Part shown: one piece after another, positions 1 through 8,761 of the stretch
How positions within the stretch are numbered: position 1 is the stretch's first letter
How the letters are laid out: every line of letters starts with the position of its first letter
NCBI GenBank assembly: GCA_907163075.1
Contig: CAJQTY010000001.1
Span: forward strand, 2,108,001 to 2,172,000
Direction: 5' to 3'
DNA length: 64,000 bases
DNA from: an uncultured Rhodocyclaceae bacterium
GTDB lineage: Bacteria; Pseudomonadota; Gammaproteobacteria; Burkholderiales; Rhodocyclaceae
Translations under genes and position numbers: made by a program
The notes under the pieces: model-generated
Told to the model about the DNA's origin: nothing
Databases searched by the model: none
The model's input: only the letters and a program-made list of their open reading frames with translations

Positions 1-1051
1 CTTCGGCCAGGAATCCCGCCAGCACGTCACGCGCCACCTGCAAGGCGTCGTTGGCCTGCGCCTTTTTCGTCTGCAAACCGATCTGGAACGGCCCCGTCTG
101 CGCCAGCGGGAGAAAATAACTCTGCACGCTGTAGGCAAAACCGCGCTTCTCACGCACTTCCTTCATCAGACGGGAGACGAAACCGCCACCGCCCAGCGAA
201 TAGTTGCCGACGAGAAGCGGGAAATAATCGGGATCGCCGCGCCTGATCGCCGGCAGGCCGACCTGGACATGCGCCTGGGCGGCCGGGTGGGCGATGCGCT
301 GTTCGCTCGCCGCCGGCAACTGCGGCTGTGCCAGGGCCGCCGCCGCGGCATCGGGCGGCAGACCGGCGCTCAGTTCCTGCGCCAGCACTTCCGCCTGCGT
401 CCGCGACATGTCGCCGACAATCGTCAGCGTCGCCCGTTGCGCCGTGTAGTTGCCGCGCCAGAAGGCAACGACGTCGGCGCGCTGCAGGGCGTTCACCGAT
501 TCCGGCGTGGCCTGCCGCCCATAGGGGTGCGCCGGGTACATCGCCGCCCACAAGGCCCGGCTGGCAATCGTCTCGGGGCGCGTCAGCGCCTCCTTCAGCG
601 CGGCCGCGCTTCGCGCCTGTTCGCGCGCGAAAACGGTGGCTGGAAACTGCGGGCTGAGCAATACAGCACGCAACAGCCCGAAGGCCGGAATGCGCTTGTC
701 GGACGCCGAAAGCGTGCGCAAACTGAGCGAGGCCCGATCGCGGTCGACGCCGCCGGAAAGCTGCGCGCCCAAGTCCGCCAGGCGGTTGGAAAGCTCGGTC
801 TCGTCCATGCCCTGTACGCCCATCTCGAGCAGCGCGCGCGTCAGCGAAGCGAGTCCGGCCTGGCCCGGCGGGTCGTAAGCCGTACCGGCGGCCAGGTCCA
901 CCTGCACATCGACAATCGGCAGGTCGTGGTTTTCGACAAAGAAGACGCGTGCGCCGGACGGCGCCAGCCAGTGCGCGATAGTCGGCACCGCTTCGGCGGC
1001 GCTGCCGGCCAGGCAAAGACACAGCACGCAAAACAGCCGGACGACTTTCAT
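1..1051 (-). CDS. M16 family peptidase-like protein, catalytically inactive partner (3' end beyond window)
   Basis: The minus-strand frame starting with ATG at 1051 stays open to the window edge. It begins with a signal peptide (MKVVRLFCVLCLCLAGSAAEA) and continues with the pitrilysin N-terminal fold: a V..H.LPIVDV strand, then GTAYDPPGQAGLASLTRALLEMG, where active M16 enzymes carry HxxEH. Here the two histidines are absent, so no zinc site is visible. A GGGGFVSRLMKEVREKRG segment, the conserved glycine loop of M16 proteins, follows. It lies 10 bp downstream of the HxxEH-containing M16 gene. Such pairs usually form a periplasmic heterodimer with one catalytic and one substrate-binding half. 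A longer-looking overlapping frame from 1031 is a GC-rich shadow. The C-terminus is not in the window. Confidence 0.88.
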   Translation of the reverse strand, partial: MKVVRLFCVLCLCLAGSAAEAVPTIAHWLAPSGARVFFVENHDLPIVDVQVDLAAGTAYDPPGQAGLASLTRALLEMGVQGMDETELSNRLADLGAQLSGGVDRDRASLSLRTLSASDKRIPAFGLLRAVLLSPQFPATVFAREQARSAAALKEALTRPETIASRALWAAMYPAHPYGRQATPESVNALQRADVVAFWRGNYTAQRATLTIVGDMSRTQAEVLAQELSAGLPPDAAAAALAQPQLPAASEQRIAHPAAQAHVQVGLPAIRRGDPDYFPLLVGNYSLGGGGFVSRLMKEVREKRGFAYSVQSYFLPLAQTGPFQIGLQTKKAQANDALQVARDVLAGFLAE

Positions 1052-1061
1052 TCTTGCCTGC

Positions 1062-2438
1062 TCAATGGCGCGACACGGTGGAAGACGCGCGCGCCGAAGG
1101 CGGCAGCGCTTGCGGATCGAGTTCGGCGACGGTCAGTTGCTCGTCGCGGAAATACTTCCGCGCGACGGCCCGGACCTGTTCGGCACTTACCGCCTGGAGC
1201 TTTTCGAGCATTCGCGTGTTCAGCCGATAGGGAACACCAGCCGACTCGAGCTGGCCGATTTCCATCGCCTGCGCGAACATCGAATCGAGTTTGTAGATCT
1301 GGCCAGCGAGCAGTTGCGCCTTGGCGCGCACCAGTTCCTCGGCCGTCACGCCAGCGCTGGCGACGCGTTCGATCTCGGCGCGCATACCCGCTTCCAGTTC
1401 CGCCCGGGTCTTGCCGGCGCTGGGCGAGCCGGTCAGATAGAAGAGGCCGGGGCCGCGCGCGGTCGAATCGTAACCGGTGCCCGCCGAAGTGGCGAGGCGC
1501 TGTTCGCGGATCAGGTTCCTGGAGAAGCGCGCCGCGTCGTGGCCGTCGAGAATCGCCGAAAGCATTTCGAGGGCATAGAGATCAACATCGGCTTCCACGT
1601 CGCGAACGACCGGCACCTTGTAGGCCATCAGCACCACCGGCAGATCGGCCGGCGCCCTGACCGTCAGGCGGCGGATGCCGCTTTGTGCCGGCTCCTCCTG
1701 CGGCTTGCGCAGCGGCAAGGCGCGCGGCACAAGCGGGCCGTAATACCGTTCGGCCAGCTTGAAGACCGCGTCGTGATCGACATCGCCGACGATCACGACA
1801 TAAGCGTTGTTTGGCACGTACCAGCGCTCATACCAGTCGCGCGCATCGTGCGCGGTCATGCTCGCAAGATCGTTCATCCAGCCGATGACCGGCACCCGGT
1901 AGGGATGCGCCTGCAGGGCAACCGCGCTCATCTGTTCAAAGAGCAGCGACTGCGGCTGGTCCTCGGTGCGCAGGCGGCGCTCTTCCATGACCACCCTGAT
2001 CTCCTGCGCGAACTCGCCGGCGTCGAGGGTCAGATGCCGCATGCGATCGGCTTCGAGCTGCATCATCTGCTCCAGCTTCTGCTTCGGTACCTGCTGGAAG
2101 TAGGCCGTGTAGTCCTTGCTCGTAAAGGCGTTGTCGCGCCCGCCGGCAGCGGCCACCAGGCGGCTGAACTCGCCGGCGCCGGTGCTCGGCGTGCCTTTGA
2201 ACATCATGTGTTCGAGCAGGTGCGCGACGCCTGTCGTGCCACTGGTTTCATCCATGCTGCCGGCGCGATACCAGACCATGTGCACCGCCGTCGGCGCGCG
2301 ACGGTCTTCCTTGACAATGACGCGCAGGCCGTTGTCCAGCTGACGCTCGAAGGGGTTGGCCAGCACCTGCGGCGGAGCAGCGAGGACGGGCAGCAAGGCG
2401 ATCAGTCCGGCGATTCGTCGCGTGCAGCGCATGGGCAT
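1062..2438 (-). CDS. M16 family zinc metallopeptidase (pitrilysin-like), periplasmic
   Basis: 458 residues. A signal peptide covers about residues 1-27 (cleavage near VLA-NP). The inverted zinc motif HLLEH sits at residues 73-77 within GVAHLLEHMMFKGT, and the third ligand is expected in the EIRVVMEERR segment near residue 150. This half therefore has the catalytic residues. Known M16B enzymes degrade unfolded or short peptides. It is the first gene of a two-gene minus-strand operon with the inactive M16 partner and is divergent from ftsY, with 94 bp between start codons. A second ATG two codons downstream could also be used. The physiological substrate cannot be read from sequence. Confidence 0.92.
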   Translation of the reverse strand: MPMRCTRRIAGLIALLPVLAAPPQVLANPFERQLDNGLRVIVKEDRRAPTAVHMVWYRAGSMDETSGTTGVAHLLEHMMFKGTPSTGAGEFSRLVAAAGGRDNAFTSKDYTAYFQQVPKQKLEQMMQLEADRMRHLTLDAGEFAQEIRVVMEERRLRTEDQPQSLLFEQMSAVALQAHPYRVPVIGWMNDLASMTAHDARDWYERWYVPNNAYVVIVGDVDHDAVFKLAERYYGPLVPRALPLRKPQEEPAQSGIRRLTVRAPADLPVVLMAYKVPVVRDVEADVDLYALEMLSAILDGHDAARFSRNLIREQRLATSAGTGYDSTARGPGLFYLTGSPSAGKTRAELEAGMRAEIERVASAGVTAEELVRAKAQLLAGQIYKLDSMFAQAMEIGQLESAGVPYRLNTRMLEKLQAVSAEQVRAVARKYFRDEQLTVAELDPQALPPSARASSTVSRH

Positions 2439-2532
2439 GGGTGGCTTCTGTTAAAATTTGACAAGTCAGTTCGTCAGCGACGGCATATTACCATCGCCAC
2501 ATTCCCCGAATCCCTAGAGACAAGATCGCCCC

Positions 2533-3504
2533 ATGTTTGGTTTCCTCAAGAAATCCGCTGATTCGCACAGCACCGCGCCGACCAGCGCCGCCGCGGAACC
2601 CTCCTGGCGCGAGCGCCTGAAGGCCGGGCTGGCGCGCACGCGCGCACAGTTCGGCGGCAAGCTGAAATCCATTTTCTCGCGCGGCAAGGTCGACGACGAA
2701 CTGCTCGAAGAGCTGGAAACCCTGCTGCTGACCAGTGATGTCGGCATGGATGCCACGCAGCACCTGCTCGGCGAACTCAAGGCGCGTGCCAAGCGCGACA
2801 AGATCGATAGCCCGGAAGGTATCCAGCAGGCGCTCTCGGCGGCCATGCACGATCTGCTGCTGCCGCTTGAAAAGCCGCTCGATATTTCACACCACCGCCC
2901 CTTCATCATTATGATCGCGGGCGTCAACGGCGCCGGCAAGACAACCTCGATCGGCAAACTGGCCAAGCACTTCCAGGCCCAGGGCCGCTCGGTCCTGCTG
3001 GCCGCCGGCGACACTTTCCGCGCCGCGGCGCGCGAGCAATTGCAGACCTGGGGCGAACGCAACAATGTGACGGTGATTTCCCAGCAGTCCGGCGATCCGG
3101 CGGCGGTAATTTTCGACGCCATCGCGGCGGCCCGGGCGCGCCATATCGATATCGTGCTGGCCGACACCGCCGGCCGGCTGCCGACGCAGTTGCACCTGAT
3201 GGAGGAAATCGCCAAGGTGCGCCGCGTCATCCAGAAAGCCGACCCGAGCGGACCGCACGAAACCCTGCTCGTACTCGACGCCAATTTCGGCCAGAACGCG
3301 CTGCAGCAAGTCCGGGCCTTTGACAAGTCGATCCATGTCACCGGCCTGGTGGTGACCAAGCTCGACGGCTCGGCCAAGGGCGGCGTCATCGCCGCGATCG
3401 CCCGCCAGTGCCCGAAGCCGATCCGCTTCATCGGCGTCGGCGAAGGCATCGACGATCTGCGGCCCTTCAACGCCCGCGATTTCGTGGACGCGCTGTTCGA
3501 GTGA
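2533..3504 (+). CDS. ftsY: Signal recognition particle receptor FtsY
   Basis: 323 residues. FtsY is the SRP receptor GTPase that docks ribosome-SRP complexes at the inner membrane for co-translational insertion. A short charged N-terminal region precedes the helical N domain (about residues 25-105). The G domain has the P-loop GVNGAGKTTSIGKL near residue 130, DTAGRLPTQ (G3), TKLDGSAKGG (G4) and a terminal GVGEGIDDLRPF segment. The acidic A domain is short compared with E. coli FtsY, as is common outside enterics. It starts the ftsY-ftsE-ftsX cluster, with 7 bp to ftsE. Confidence 0.97.
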   Translation: MFGFLKKSADSHSTAPTSAAAEPSWRERLKAGLARTRAQFGGKLKSIFSRGKVDDELLEELETLLLTSDVGMDATQHLLGELKARAKRDKIDSPEGIQQALSAAMHDLLLPLEKPLDISHHRPFIIMIAGVNGAGKTTSIGKLAKHFQAQGRSVLLAAGDTFRAAAREQLQTWGERNNVTVISQQSGDPAAVIFDAIAAARARHIDIVLADTAGRLPTQLHLMEEIAKVRRVIQKADPSGPHETLLVLDANFGQNALQQVRAFDKSIHVTGLVVTKLDGSAKGGVIAAIARQCPKPIRFIGVGEGIDDLRPFNARDFVDALFE

Positions 3505-3511
3505 GCGGCGA

Positions 3512-4174
3512 ATGATTTCCGCCAGCGCCGTAGGCAAGCGCTACCCGGAGGGACTCGAGGCGCTGCGCGACGTCAGCTTCGAGATCACGGCTGGCGAGAT
3601 GGTGTTCATCACCGGCCACTCGGGCGCTGGAAAGTCGACCCTGTTCCGCCTGCTCGCCGCCATCGAGCGCCCGACCTCGGGCAGCATCGTGGTCAATGGG
3701 CAGAATCTCTCGGCCCTGCGCCGCAGCGCCATCCCCTACCTGCGCCGCAATTTCGGGCTGATCTTCCAGGACCAGAAACTGCTCTTCGACCGCAGCGTGC
3801 TCGACAACGTGCTGCTGCCACTGGCCATCGTCGGCCTGCCGGCCAGGGAGGCCGTGCGCCGGGCGCGCGCGGCGCTTGACAAGGTCGGCCTGCTCGACCG
3901 CGAAAAGGCGCACCCGATTGCCCTTTCCGGCGGCGAACAGCAGCGGCTGGCGATCGCCCGCGCCGTCGTCAATCGCCCGGCCATCCTGCTCGCCGACGAG
4001 CCGAGCGCCAACCTCGACCCCGAATCGGCGGCCGCCATCCTGGAAATCTTCCACGCCTTCCACCAGGTCGGCGTCACCGTCGTCATCGCCACGCACGATC
4101 CGCAATGGCTGGCGCGCTTTTCACCGCGCGTGCTTCGACTTGAGCGCGGGCAGTTGCTGGGAGACGCGGCATGA
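3512..4174 (+). CDS. ftsE: Cell division ATP-binding protein FtsE
   Basis: 220 residues, the usual FtsE length. Walker A GHSGAGKST is near residue 38, the Q-loop is in FGLIFQDQKLL, the signature is LSGGEQQR and Walker B is ILLADEPSANLD, followed by an H-loop (ATHD). FtsE is the cytoplasmic ATPase of the FtsEX complex, which couples divisome assembly to activation of septal amidases through EnvC-type partners. The last four bases overlap the ftsX start (ATGA), indicating translational coupling. Confidence 0.96.
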   Translation: MISASAVGKRYPEGLEALRDVSFEITAGEMVFITGHSGAGKSTLFRLLAAIERPTSGSIVVNGQNLSALRRSAIPYLRRNFGLIFQDQKLLFDRSVLDNVLLPLAIVGLPAREAVRRARAALDKVGLLDREKAHPIALSGGEQQRLAIARAVVNRPAILLADEPSANLDPESAAAILEIFHAFHQVGVTVVIATHDPQWLARFSPRVLRLERGQLLGDAA

Positions 4175-5070
4175 GCGTTTTCTTCGCCCAGCACGTCGCC
4201 GCGCTGCGCCAGGCGCTGCGCCGCCTGTTCGCCGCGCCGCTCAACACCTTCCTCTCGCTGCTGGTCATCGGCATCGCCCTGGCGCTGCCCAGCGCCGGCT
4301 GGGTGGCGCTCGACAACCTGCGCGACATCGCCGGCAGCACCTCCGGCGTCCAGCAGGTGAGCATCTTCATGGCCCTCGACGCCAGCAAGAAGGACGTCAG
4401 CGAAGTCGAAGCGCGGCTGCGCGAGGCGAAACCGGGGAACTGGCGTTTTGTCGCCAAGGACGACGCCCTGAAACGCCTTCAGGAGTCCGAAGGCATGGCC
4501 GAGATCATCACCAGCCTGCCGAAAAACCCGCTGCCGGACGCCTTCATCGTCGAGCCGGCGGATACCCGGCCGGAAGCGCTGGAGCAGTTGGCCAAGACCT
4601 TTTCCGGCTGGTCCAAGGTTGCTCATGTCCAGCTCGACTCGGCGTGGGTCAAGCGCTTCGACGCCTTCCTGCGTATCGGCAAGCTGACCGTGACCCTGCT
4701 CGCCGGCCTCTTCGCCGCTGCGCTGGTCGCCGTGACCTTCAACACCATCCGCCTGCAGATTCTGGCGCAGGCCGCCGAGATCGAAGTCGCCAAGCTGATC
4801 GGCGCCACCGATGCCTTCATCCGCCGCCCGTTCCATTATTTCGGCGCGCTCCAGGGCGCGCTCGGCGGCCTCTTTGCCGCGCTGCTGGTCGGCGCCGGCG
4901 GCCGGCTGCTGGCGGCGCCGGTCGGCGAACTCGTCGCCCTGTACGGCGGCAGCTTCGTCCTGCGCGGCCTGTCGCCGGACGGCATCGCCGTACTCGCCCT
5001 GATCGGCGCTGCGCTCGGCTGGCTGGGCGCGCAGTTGTCGGTGTCGATTCACCTGCGCCGCGTCGGCTGA
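4171..5070 (+). CDS. ftsX: Cell division protein FtsX
   Basis: 299 residues. FtsX has four predicted membrane segments (near residues 25-45, 170-190, 225-250 and 270-290). Between TM1 and TM2 lies a periplasmic loop that in characterised FtsX binds amidase activators. The FtsX-type permease core with MI..ATD-like sequence (AKLIGATDAFIRRPF) is present. The gene overlaps ftsE by 4 bp. In many betaproteobacteria rpoH follows ftsX; here a HAD phosphatase gene comes next and no rpoH is seen. Confidence 0.95.
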   Translation: MSVFFAQHVAALRQALRRLFAAPLNTFLSLLVIGIALALPSAGWVALDNLRDIAGSTSGVQQVSIFMALDASKKDVSEVEARLREAKPGNWRFVAKDDALKRLQESEGMAEIITSLPKNPLPDAFIVEPADTRPEALEQLAKTFSGWSKVAHVQLDSAWVKRFDAFLRIGKLTVTLLAGLFAAALVAVTFNTIRLQILAQAAEIEVAKLIGATDAFIRRPFHYFGALQGALGGLFAALLVGAGGRLLAAPVGELVALYGGSFVLRGLSPDGIAVLALIGAALGWLGAQLSVSIHLRRVG

Positions 5071-5172
5071 CACCGGCTTGATCCGACGCGCCGCCGCCGG
5101 CGACACTATCCGAAGAGCATCGCCGAGGTATACTCTGCGCCCGATAACCGCTTGCACGCCGCCAAGGACTAC

Positions 5173-5841
5173 ATGCAGATCGCCCCAGGAACCCTGATCA
5201 CCGCCCGCGCCCTTCTTTTCGACATGGATGGAACGCTGGTCGATTCAACGGCCGCGGTGGAACGCATCTGGGGCCGCTGGGCGCGCCGCCACGGCCTGTC
5301 GTTCGAGCAGTTCGCGCATGGCATGCACGGCCGCCGGGCGATCGACACCATGCGCGAAATCGCTCCGCCCGGGCTCGATCCGGAGCAGGAAGTGCGGCAG
5401 ATCGACGACGACGAACTCAATGAAACGGAGGGCATCGTACCGGTCCGCGGCGCAGCCGAACTGATCGCCTCGCTGCCGCCCGCGAGCTGGGCCCTGGTGA
5501 CCTCGGCGCGGCCGGCGCTGGCACTGGCGCGCATGTCCGCCGCCGGCCTGCCGATGCCGGGAATCGTCGTCACCTCGCGTGACGTCACCCAGGGCAAGCC
5601 GCACCCGGCGTGTTTTCAGCGCGCTCTCGAACGTCTCGGTCTGGCTCCCGGTGACGCCGTGGTTTTCGAAGACGCGGCGGCGGGTCTGGCCGCCGGCCGT
5701 GCCGCGGGCTGCCGAACGGTTGCCTTGGCCACCACCACGCCGAGTACGCGGCTTGACCACGAAGACTGGCTGCATGACCTGACCGGCGTGGTTCTCGACG
5801 ACGTACTCGCCAACGGGATGCTGCAATTGCGCATCCGCTGA
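5173..5841 (+). CDS. HAD superfamily sugar-phosphatase (beta-phosphoglucomutase/YfbT-like)
   Basis: 222 residues from the ATG at 5173; an in-frame TTG at 5152 would add seven residues. HAD motif I is DMDGTLVDS near the N-terminus, motif II is LVTSA, motif III is the lysine in GKPHP, and motif IV is VFEDAAAG. The helical C1 cap lies between motifs I and II. This organisation fits phosphatases or mutases acting on small sugar or polyol phosphates. HAD genes of this type often accompany sorbitol/mannitol ABC operons, and the polyol cluster lies just beyond on the opposite strand. Here the gene is convergent rather than co-transcribed, so a link is only suggestive. Confidence 0.82.
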   Translation: MQIAPGTLITARALLFDMDGTLVDSTAAVERIWGRWARRHGLSFEQFAHGMHGRRAIDTMREIAPPGLDPEQEVRQIDDDELNETEGIVPVRGAAELIASLPPASWALVTSARPALALARMSAAGLPMPGIVVTSRDVTQGKPHPACFQRALERLGLAPGDAVVFEDAAAGLAAGRAAGCRTVALATTTPSTRLDHEDWLHDLTGVVLDDVLANGMLQLRIR

Positions 5842-5860
5842 CGGCGTGCAGCCGTCAGCG
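5836..5860. terminator. Perfect 10-bp hairpin between convergent genes
   Basis: CGCTGACGGC and GCCGTCAGCG form a perfect inverted repeat around a GTGCA loop. The stem includes the stop codon of the HAD gene and lies 20 bp from the end of the convergent alcohol dehydrogenase gene. No long T-run follows on either side, so it may be a bidirectional barrier or mRNA 3'-end stabiliser rather than a textbook intrinsic terminator. Confidence 0.55.
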
Positions 5861-5879
5861 GCACGCCGGGCGGTCGCGC

Positions 5880-6905
5880 TCAGGCCGGCAAATCGACCAT
5901 CACCTTCATGCTCGACGCGCCGTTGCTGTCGATGAAGCGATAGGCCTCGGTCCACTCGGCAAACGGGAAATGCCGGGAGACCAGCGGGGCAATTGAAATC
6001 GACGAAGCGAGCAGGCTTACCGCCTCGACCCAATCGTCGCGCCAGTACATCATGCTTCCGGCGAGGACGATTTCGTGCTCGCCGACGACACCCATATCGA
6101 CTACGGGCGGCTTGCCATAGACGCCGACGATGAGGATCATTCCGCCCTTCTCGATGACCTTGACGGCCGAACCCAGCGACGCCTCGACGCCCGCCGCCTC
6201 GAACGCGAGATCGAAACCGCCGTCTCCGAAAGCCGCCGTCGTTGCTTGCTCCAGCGACTCACGCGCGGTGTTGACGGCAACATCGACACCGCATTTCCTG
6301 GCCACGTCGAGCCGGAAGTCGGAAAGGTCGGTGATCAGAACCTTGGCCGCGCCGCGCACCTTGGCCACCTGGGCGATCAGGTTGCCGATCGTTCCGGCGC
6401 CAAGCACGACGACGTTGCGCCCGCTCAGGTCGCCGGCGCGGTTGCACGAATGGACGGCGACCGCGACCGGTTCGACGAAAGCGCCCTGATCGGCGGAAAA
6501 ATCATCAGGCAGGAGCACCAGACGCTCGGCCGGGATGTTGTAATACTCGCGGCCGCAGCCGTCGGCCTGGAAGCCGCGCACCTTGAGGTTTTCGCAGATG
6601 TTGAAACGCCCCTTCTTGCACGGGTTGCAGTGTCCGCAGACGATTTGCGGCTGCGCCGTGACCTTGCTGCCGAGTGGCGGAGCATTTTCGACGCCGGGCC
6701 CGATCGCGTCGACGACGCCCATGAATTCATGCCCCTGGATCACCGGGTAGGGCGTGAACGGATGCGAGCCGTGCCAGACATGGATATCGGAACCGCAAAT
6801 GCCGATCTGGCGGACATGTATCCTGACCTCGCCGGCGCCGGGCGGCGTCGCGCTGACTTCGTCGAAACGTATGTTTCCCGGCTTTTCCATTACCGCTTGT
6901 TTCAT
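5880..6905 (-). CDS. Zinc-dependent medium-chain alcohol/polyol dehydrogenase
   Basis: 341 residues. It is a GroES-like MDR enzyme. The catalytic zinc ligand region CGSDIHVWHG and GHEFMGVV occur near residues 38-65, the structural zinc cysteine cluster CGHCNPCKKGRFNIC follows, and the Rossmann motif VVVLGAGTIGNLIAQ binds NAD(P). Sequence character is closest to sorbitol/L-idonate/galactitol-type dehydrogenases that oxidise a secondary hydroxyl of a polyol or sugar acid. It is the last gene of the minus-strand polyol cluster, separated from the AraC-type regulator by 74 bp containing a hairpin. The exact substrate cannot be assigned from sequence alone. Confidence 0.85.
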   Translation of the reverse strand: MKQAVMEKPGNIRFDEVSATPPGAGEVRIHVRQIGICGSDIHVWHGSHPFTPYPVIQGHEFMGVVDAIGPGVENAPPLGSKVTAQPQIVCGHCNPCKKGRFNICENLKVRGFQADGCGREYYNIPAERLVLLPDDFSADQGAFVEPVAVAVHSCNRAGDLSGRNVVVLGAGTIGNLIAQVAKVRGAAKVLITDLSDFRLDVARKCGVDVAVNTARESLEQATTAAFGDGGFDLAFEAAGVEASLGSAVKVIEKGGMILIVGVYGKPPVVDMGVVGEHEIVLAGSMMYWRDDWVEAVSLLASSISIAPLVSRHFPFAEWTEAYRFIDSNGASSMKVMVDLPA

Positions 6906-6933
6906 CGCTGTTTCTCCATTAAAAGTGTTTGTT

Positions 6934-6964
6934 GCCGGCCCTTGGGTTTCGGTGACGGGCCGGC
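6934..6964 (-). terminator. Hairpin between AraC-type regulator and alcohol dehydrogenase genes
   Basis: GCCGGCCC and GGGCCGGC are perfect complements around a 15-nt loop. This lies in the 74-bp spacer downstream of the regulator gene. No U-tract follows immediately, so it may reduce but not stop transcription into the dehydrogenase gene. Confidence 0.35.
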
Positions 6965-6979
6965 GGTTCCGTCGGCGCC

Positions 6980-7921
6980 TCAGTCCGCTGGCCCGCCAAA
7001 ACGGCTTTCGGCCTGCTTGCGAAATTCGGAAGGGGTAAGGCCCTTGATTTCATGAAAACGGCGATTGAAGTTGGCCACGCTGTTGAAGCCAACGTCATAG
7101 CATATGTTGGTGATGTAGGTGTCCGAACTCATCAACAACTGGCAAGCGCGATTGATGCGCACGCGATTGACGAAATCGGTGTAGGTGTTACCGGTCGCCC
7201 GCCGGAAAAACCGTGAAAACCTGCTCTCGCTCATCCCCAGTTCGTGTGCCACTTCCGCCGCCGAAATCGATTGCGCGACATTCTCGGTAATCCGGCTGAC
7301 GATGACGTTGATCTGCTCGAGTTCGGTGCCGTTGTCCATGCCGCGCATCTGCACGCTGGACAGCAGGCGGAAGTCGGTCCAGCTCGACAGATCGATCATG
7401 AACTCGAGAAAAGCGGCAAAGCGGCGCAAGCCTCGCGATGACTTGACTTTATGCCAATGCCCCTCGGCGATCTGCGAGAAGCCGAAAAACTCGATGCCGA
7501 AGCGCGCGCGCTCGAGCAGCGGCATCACTTCCATCAGCTCGGGAATCGACTGGCAGGATTTTTCGATCGGCCCATGCTGGAACTGGACCACCAGGTCGCG
7601 CCGGGCGACGCCCTCGGCCGGCACGTCATGCGAAATCCAGTTGTGCGGCAGCTTCGGCCCGCACAGCACCACATGCCCCGGCTCGAACGGACCGATCCAG
7701 TCGCCGACGAAGGCTTTCCCCGAGGTGGCGGTGATCAGGTGCAGTTCGTACTCGTCATGGCAATGCCAGCGCGCCAGCGGCGTCGGGTAGCCGTGATCGA
7801 GGCAGCGAATGAAACCGACCTGCGCCGACGACTCATAGCCGAGCGACGGATTGCGGTTGAAATCGCCCTCCAGTTCGGGCGGGCGGTGTCGATTCGAGCG
7901 GGGACCGGCGGGGACAACCAT
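6980..7921 (-). CDS. AraC/XylS family transcriptional regulator of the polyol cluster
   Basis: 313 residues. The N-terminal half has a cupin-like ligand region (ARWHCHDEYELHLI, then GPKLPHNWISHD). The C-terminal 100 residues form the double helix-turn-helix: ISAAEVAHELGMSESRFSRFF and the second HTH in YITNICYDVGFNSVANFNRRFHEIKGLTPSEFRK, the AraC signature. The organisation resembles MtlR-type activators of polyol operons in pseudomonads. It lies within the polyol transport and dehydrogenase gene series on the same strand, 24 bp after the SDR gene, so it probably senses the transported polyol. Ligand and operator are not determined. Confidence 0.9.
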   Translation of the reverse strand: MVVPAGPRSNRHRPPELEGDFNRNPSLGYESSAQVGFIRCLDHGYPTPLARWHCHDEYELHLITATSGKAFVGDWIGPFEPGHVVLCGPKLPHNWISHDVPAEGVARRDLVVQFQHGPIEKSCQSIPELMEVMPLLERARFGIEFFGFSQIAEGHWHKVKSSRGLRRFAAFLEFMIDLSSWTDFRLLSSVQMRGMDNGTELEQINVIVSRITENVAQSISAAEVAHELGMSESRFSRFFRRATGNTYTDFVNRVRINRACQLLMSSDTYITNICYDVGFNSVANFNRRFHEIKGLTPSEFRKQAESRFGGPAD

Positions 7922-7945
7922 AGCAAATTCTCCAGTGCAGTGAGC

Positions 7946-8761
7946 TCAGCTCATCACGTTTCCGCCATCCACATTGAGTGTCTGCGCCGTGATGTAGGAG
8001 GCCTCATCACTGGCCAGGAATACGGCGGCGCCGGCAATGTCGGCGGGCGCGCCCATGTAGCCGAGCGGCACGGCGGCCCCGACCTGCTTCTTCTTCTCGC
8101 CCGGCGGCAACTTCTCGTACTTGGCGAATAAGGCATCAACGTGTTCCCACATCGGCGTATCAATGACGCCGGGCGCGATTCCGTTGACCCGGATGCGGTG
8201 CGGCGCCATGGCCAGCGCCGCGCTCTGCGTATAGCTGATGATCGCCGCCTTGGTCGCGCAGTAATGCGCCACCAGGGCCTCGCCGCGCCGGCCAGCCTGC
8301 GAGGCCATGTTGATCACCGCCCCGCGCGTCTGCTGCGCCACCATGTGCGCCAGCACTTTCTGCATGACGAAGAACGAGCCCTTCACATTCACCGCAAACA
8401 GCTTGTCGAACATCGCCTCGTCGCTTTCCAGCAAGGGCGCCATCTCGAAGATTCCGGCGTTGTTGAAGAGAATATCGATGGCGCCGAAGCGCTCACTGGC
8501 CTCGGCGATCAGCCGCTCGATATCGGCCGGCCGGGTGACGTTGGCGGCGATGTAGTGCGCCTGCCCCGGATAGTTCGCCAGCAATTCCTGGACCGGCGCC
8601 GGGGCCTGATCGGCCAGATCGACGACACTGCAGCGCGCCCCTTCGCGCAGGTAGGCGGCGGCAACGGCGGCGCCGATGCCGCCGCCGGCTCCGGTGAGCA
8701 GGGCGTGACGGTCCGCCAGTCGCGGCTGGCGGGAGACGTCATGGGCAGACGCCGTGTTCAT
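7946..8761 (-). CDS. Short-chain dehydrogenase, sorbitol (L-iditol 2-)dehydrogenase-like
   Basis: 271 residues from the ATG at 8761, which overlaps the stop of the upstream dehydrogenase gene (ATGA). It is a classical SDR: the cofactor motif TGAGGGIGAAVA is near residue 23, then NNAG, then the catalytic SQAG...YCATK (Tyr-x3-Lys). The C-terminal ITAQTLNVDGGNVMS is characteristic of SmoS-type sorbitol dehydrogenases next to Smo/Mtl ABC transporters. The likely reaction is polyol to ketose with NAD+ (for example D-glucitol to D-fructose). An upstream extension to 8851 would run into the preceding gene and is not favoured. Confidence 0.86.
   Translation of the reverse strand: MNTASAHDVSRQPRLADRHALLTGAGGGIGAAVAAAYLREGARCSVVDLADQAPAPVQELLANYPGQAHYIAANVTRPADIERLIAEASERFGAIDILFNNAGIFEMAPLLESDEAMFDKLFAVNVKGSFFVMQKVLAHMVAQQTRGAVINMASQAGRRGEALVAHYCATKAAIISYTQSAALAMAPHRIRVNGIAPGVIDTPMWEHVDALFAKYEKLPPGEKKKQVGAAVPLGYMGAPADIAGAAVFLASDEASYITAQTLNVDGGNVMS

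Noticed and set aside
150-1031. 293-aa minus-strand frame at the left end
   Set aside because: It is Arg/Ala/Gly-rich with no family features. The adjacent frame from ATG 1051 encodes a signal peptide and M16 fold and continues to the edge.
2458-2491. TTGACA upstream of ftsY as a promoter -35
   Set aside because: The nearest -10-like hexamer (TATTAC) is 22 bp away, too far for a normal sigma-70 promoter.
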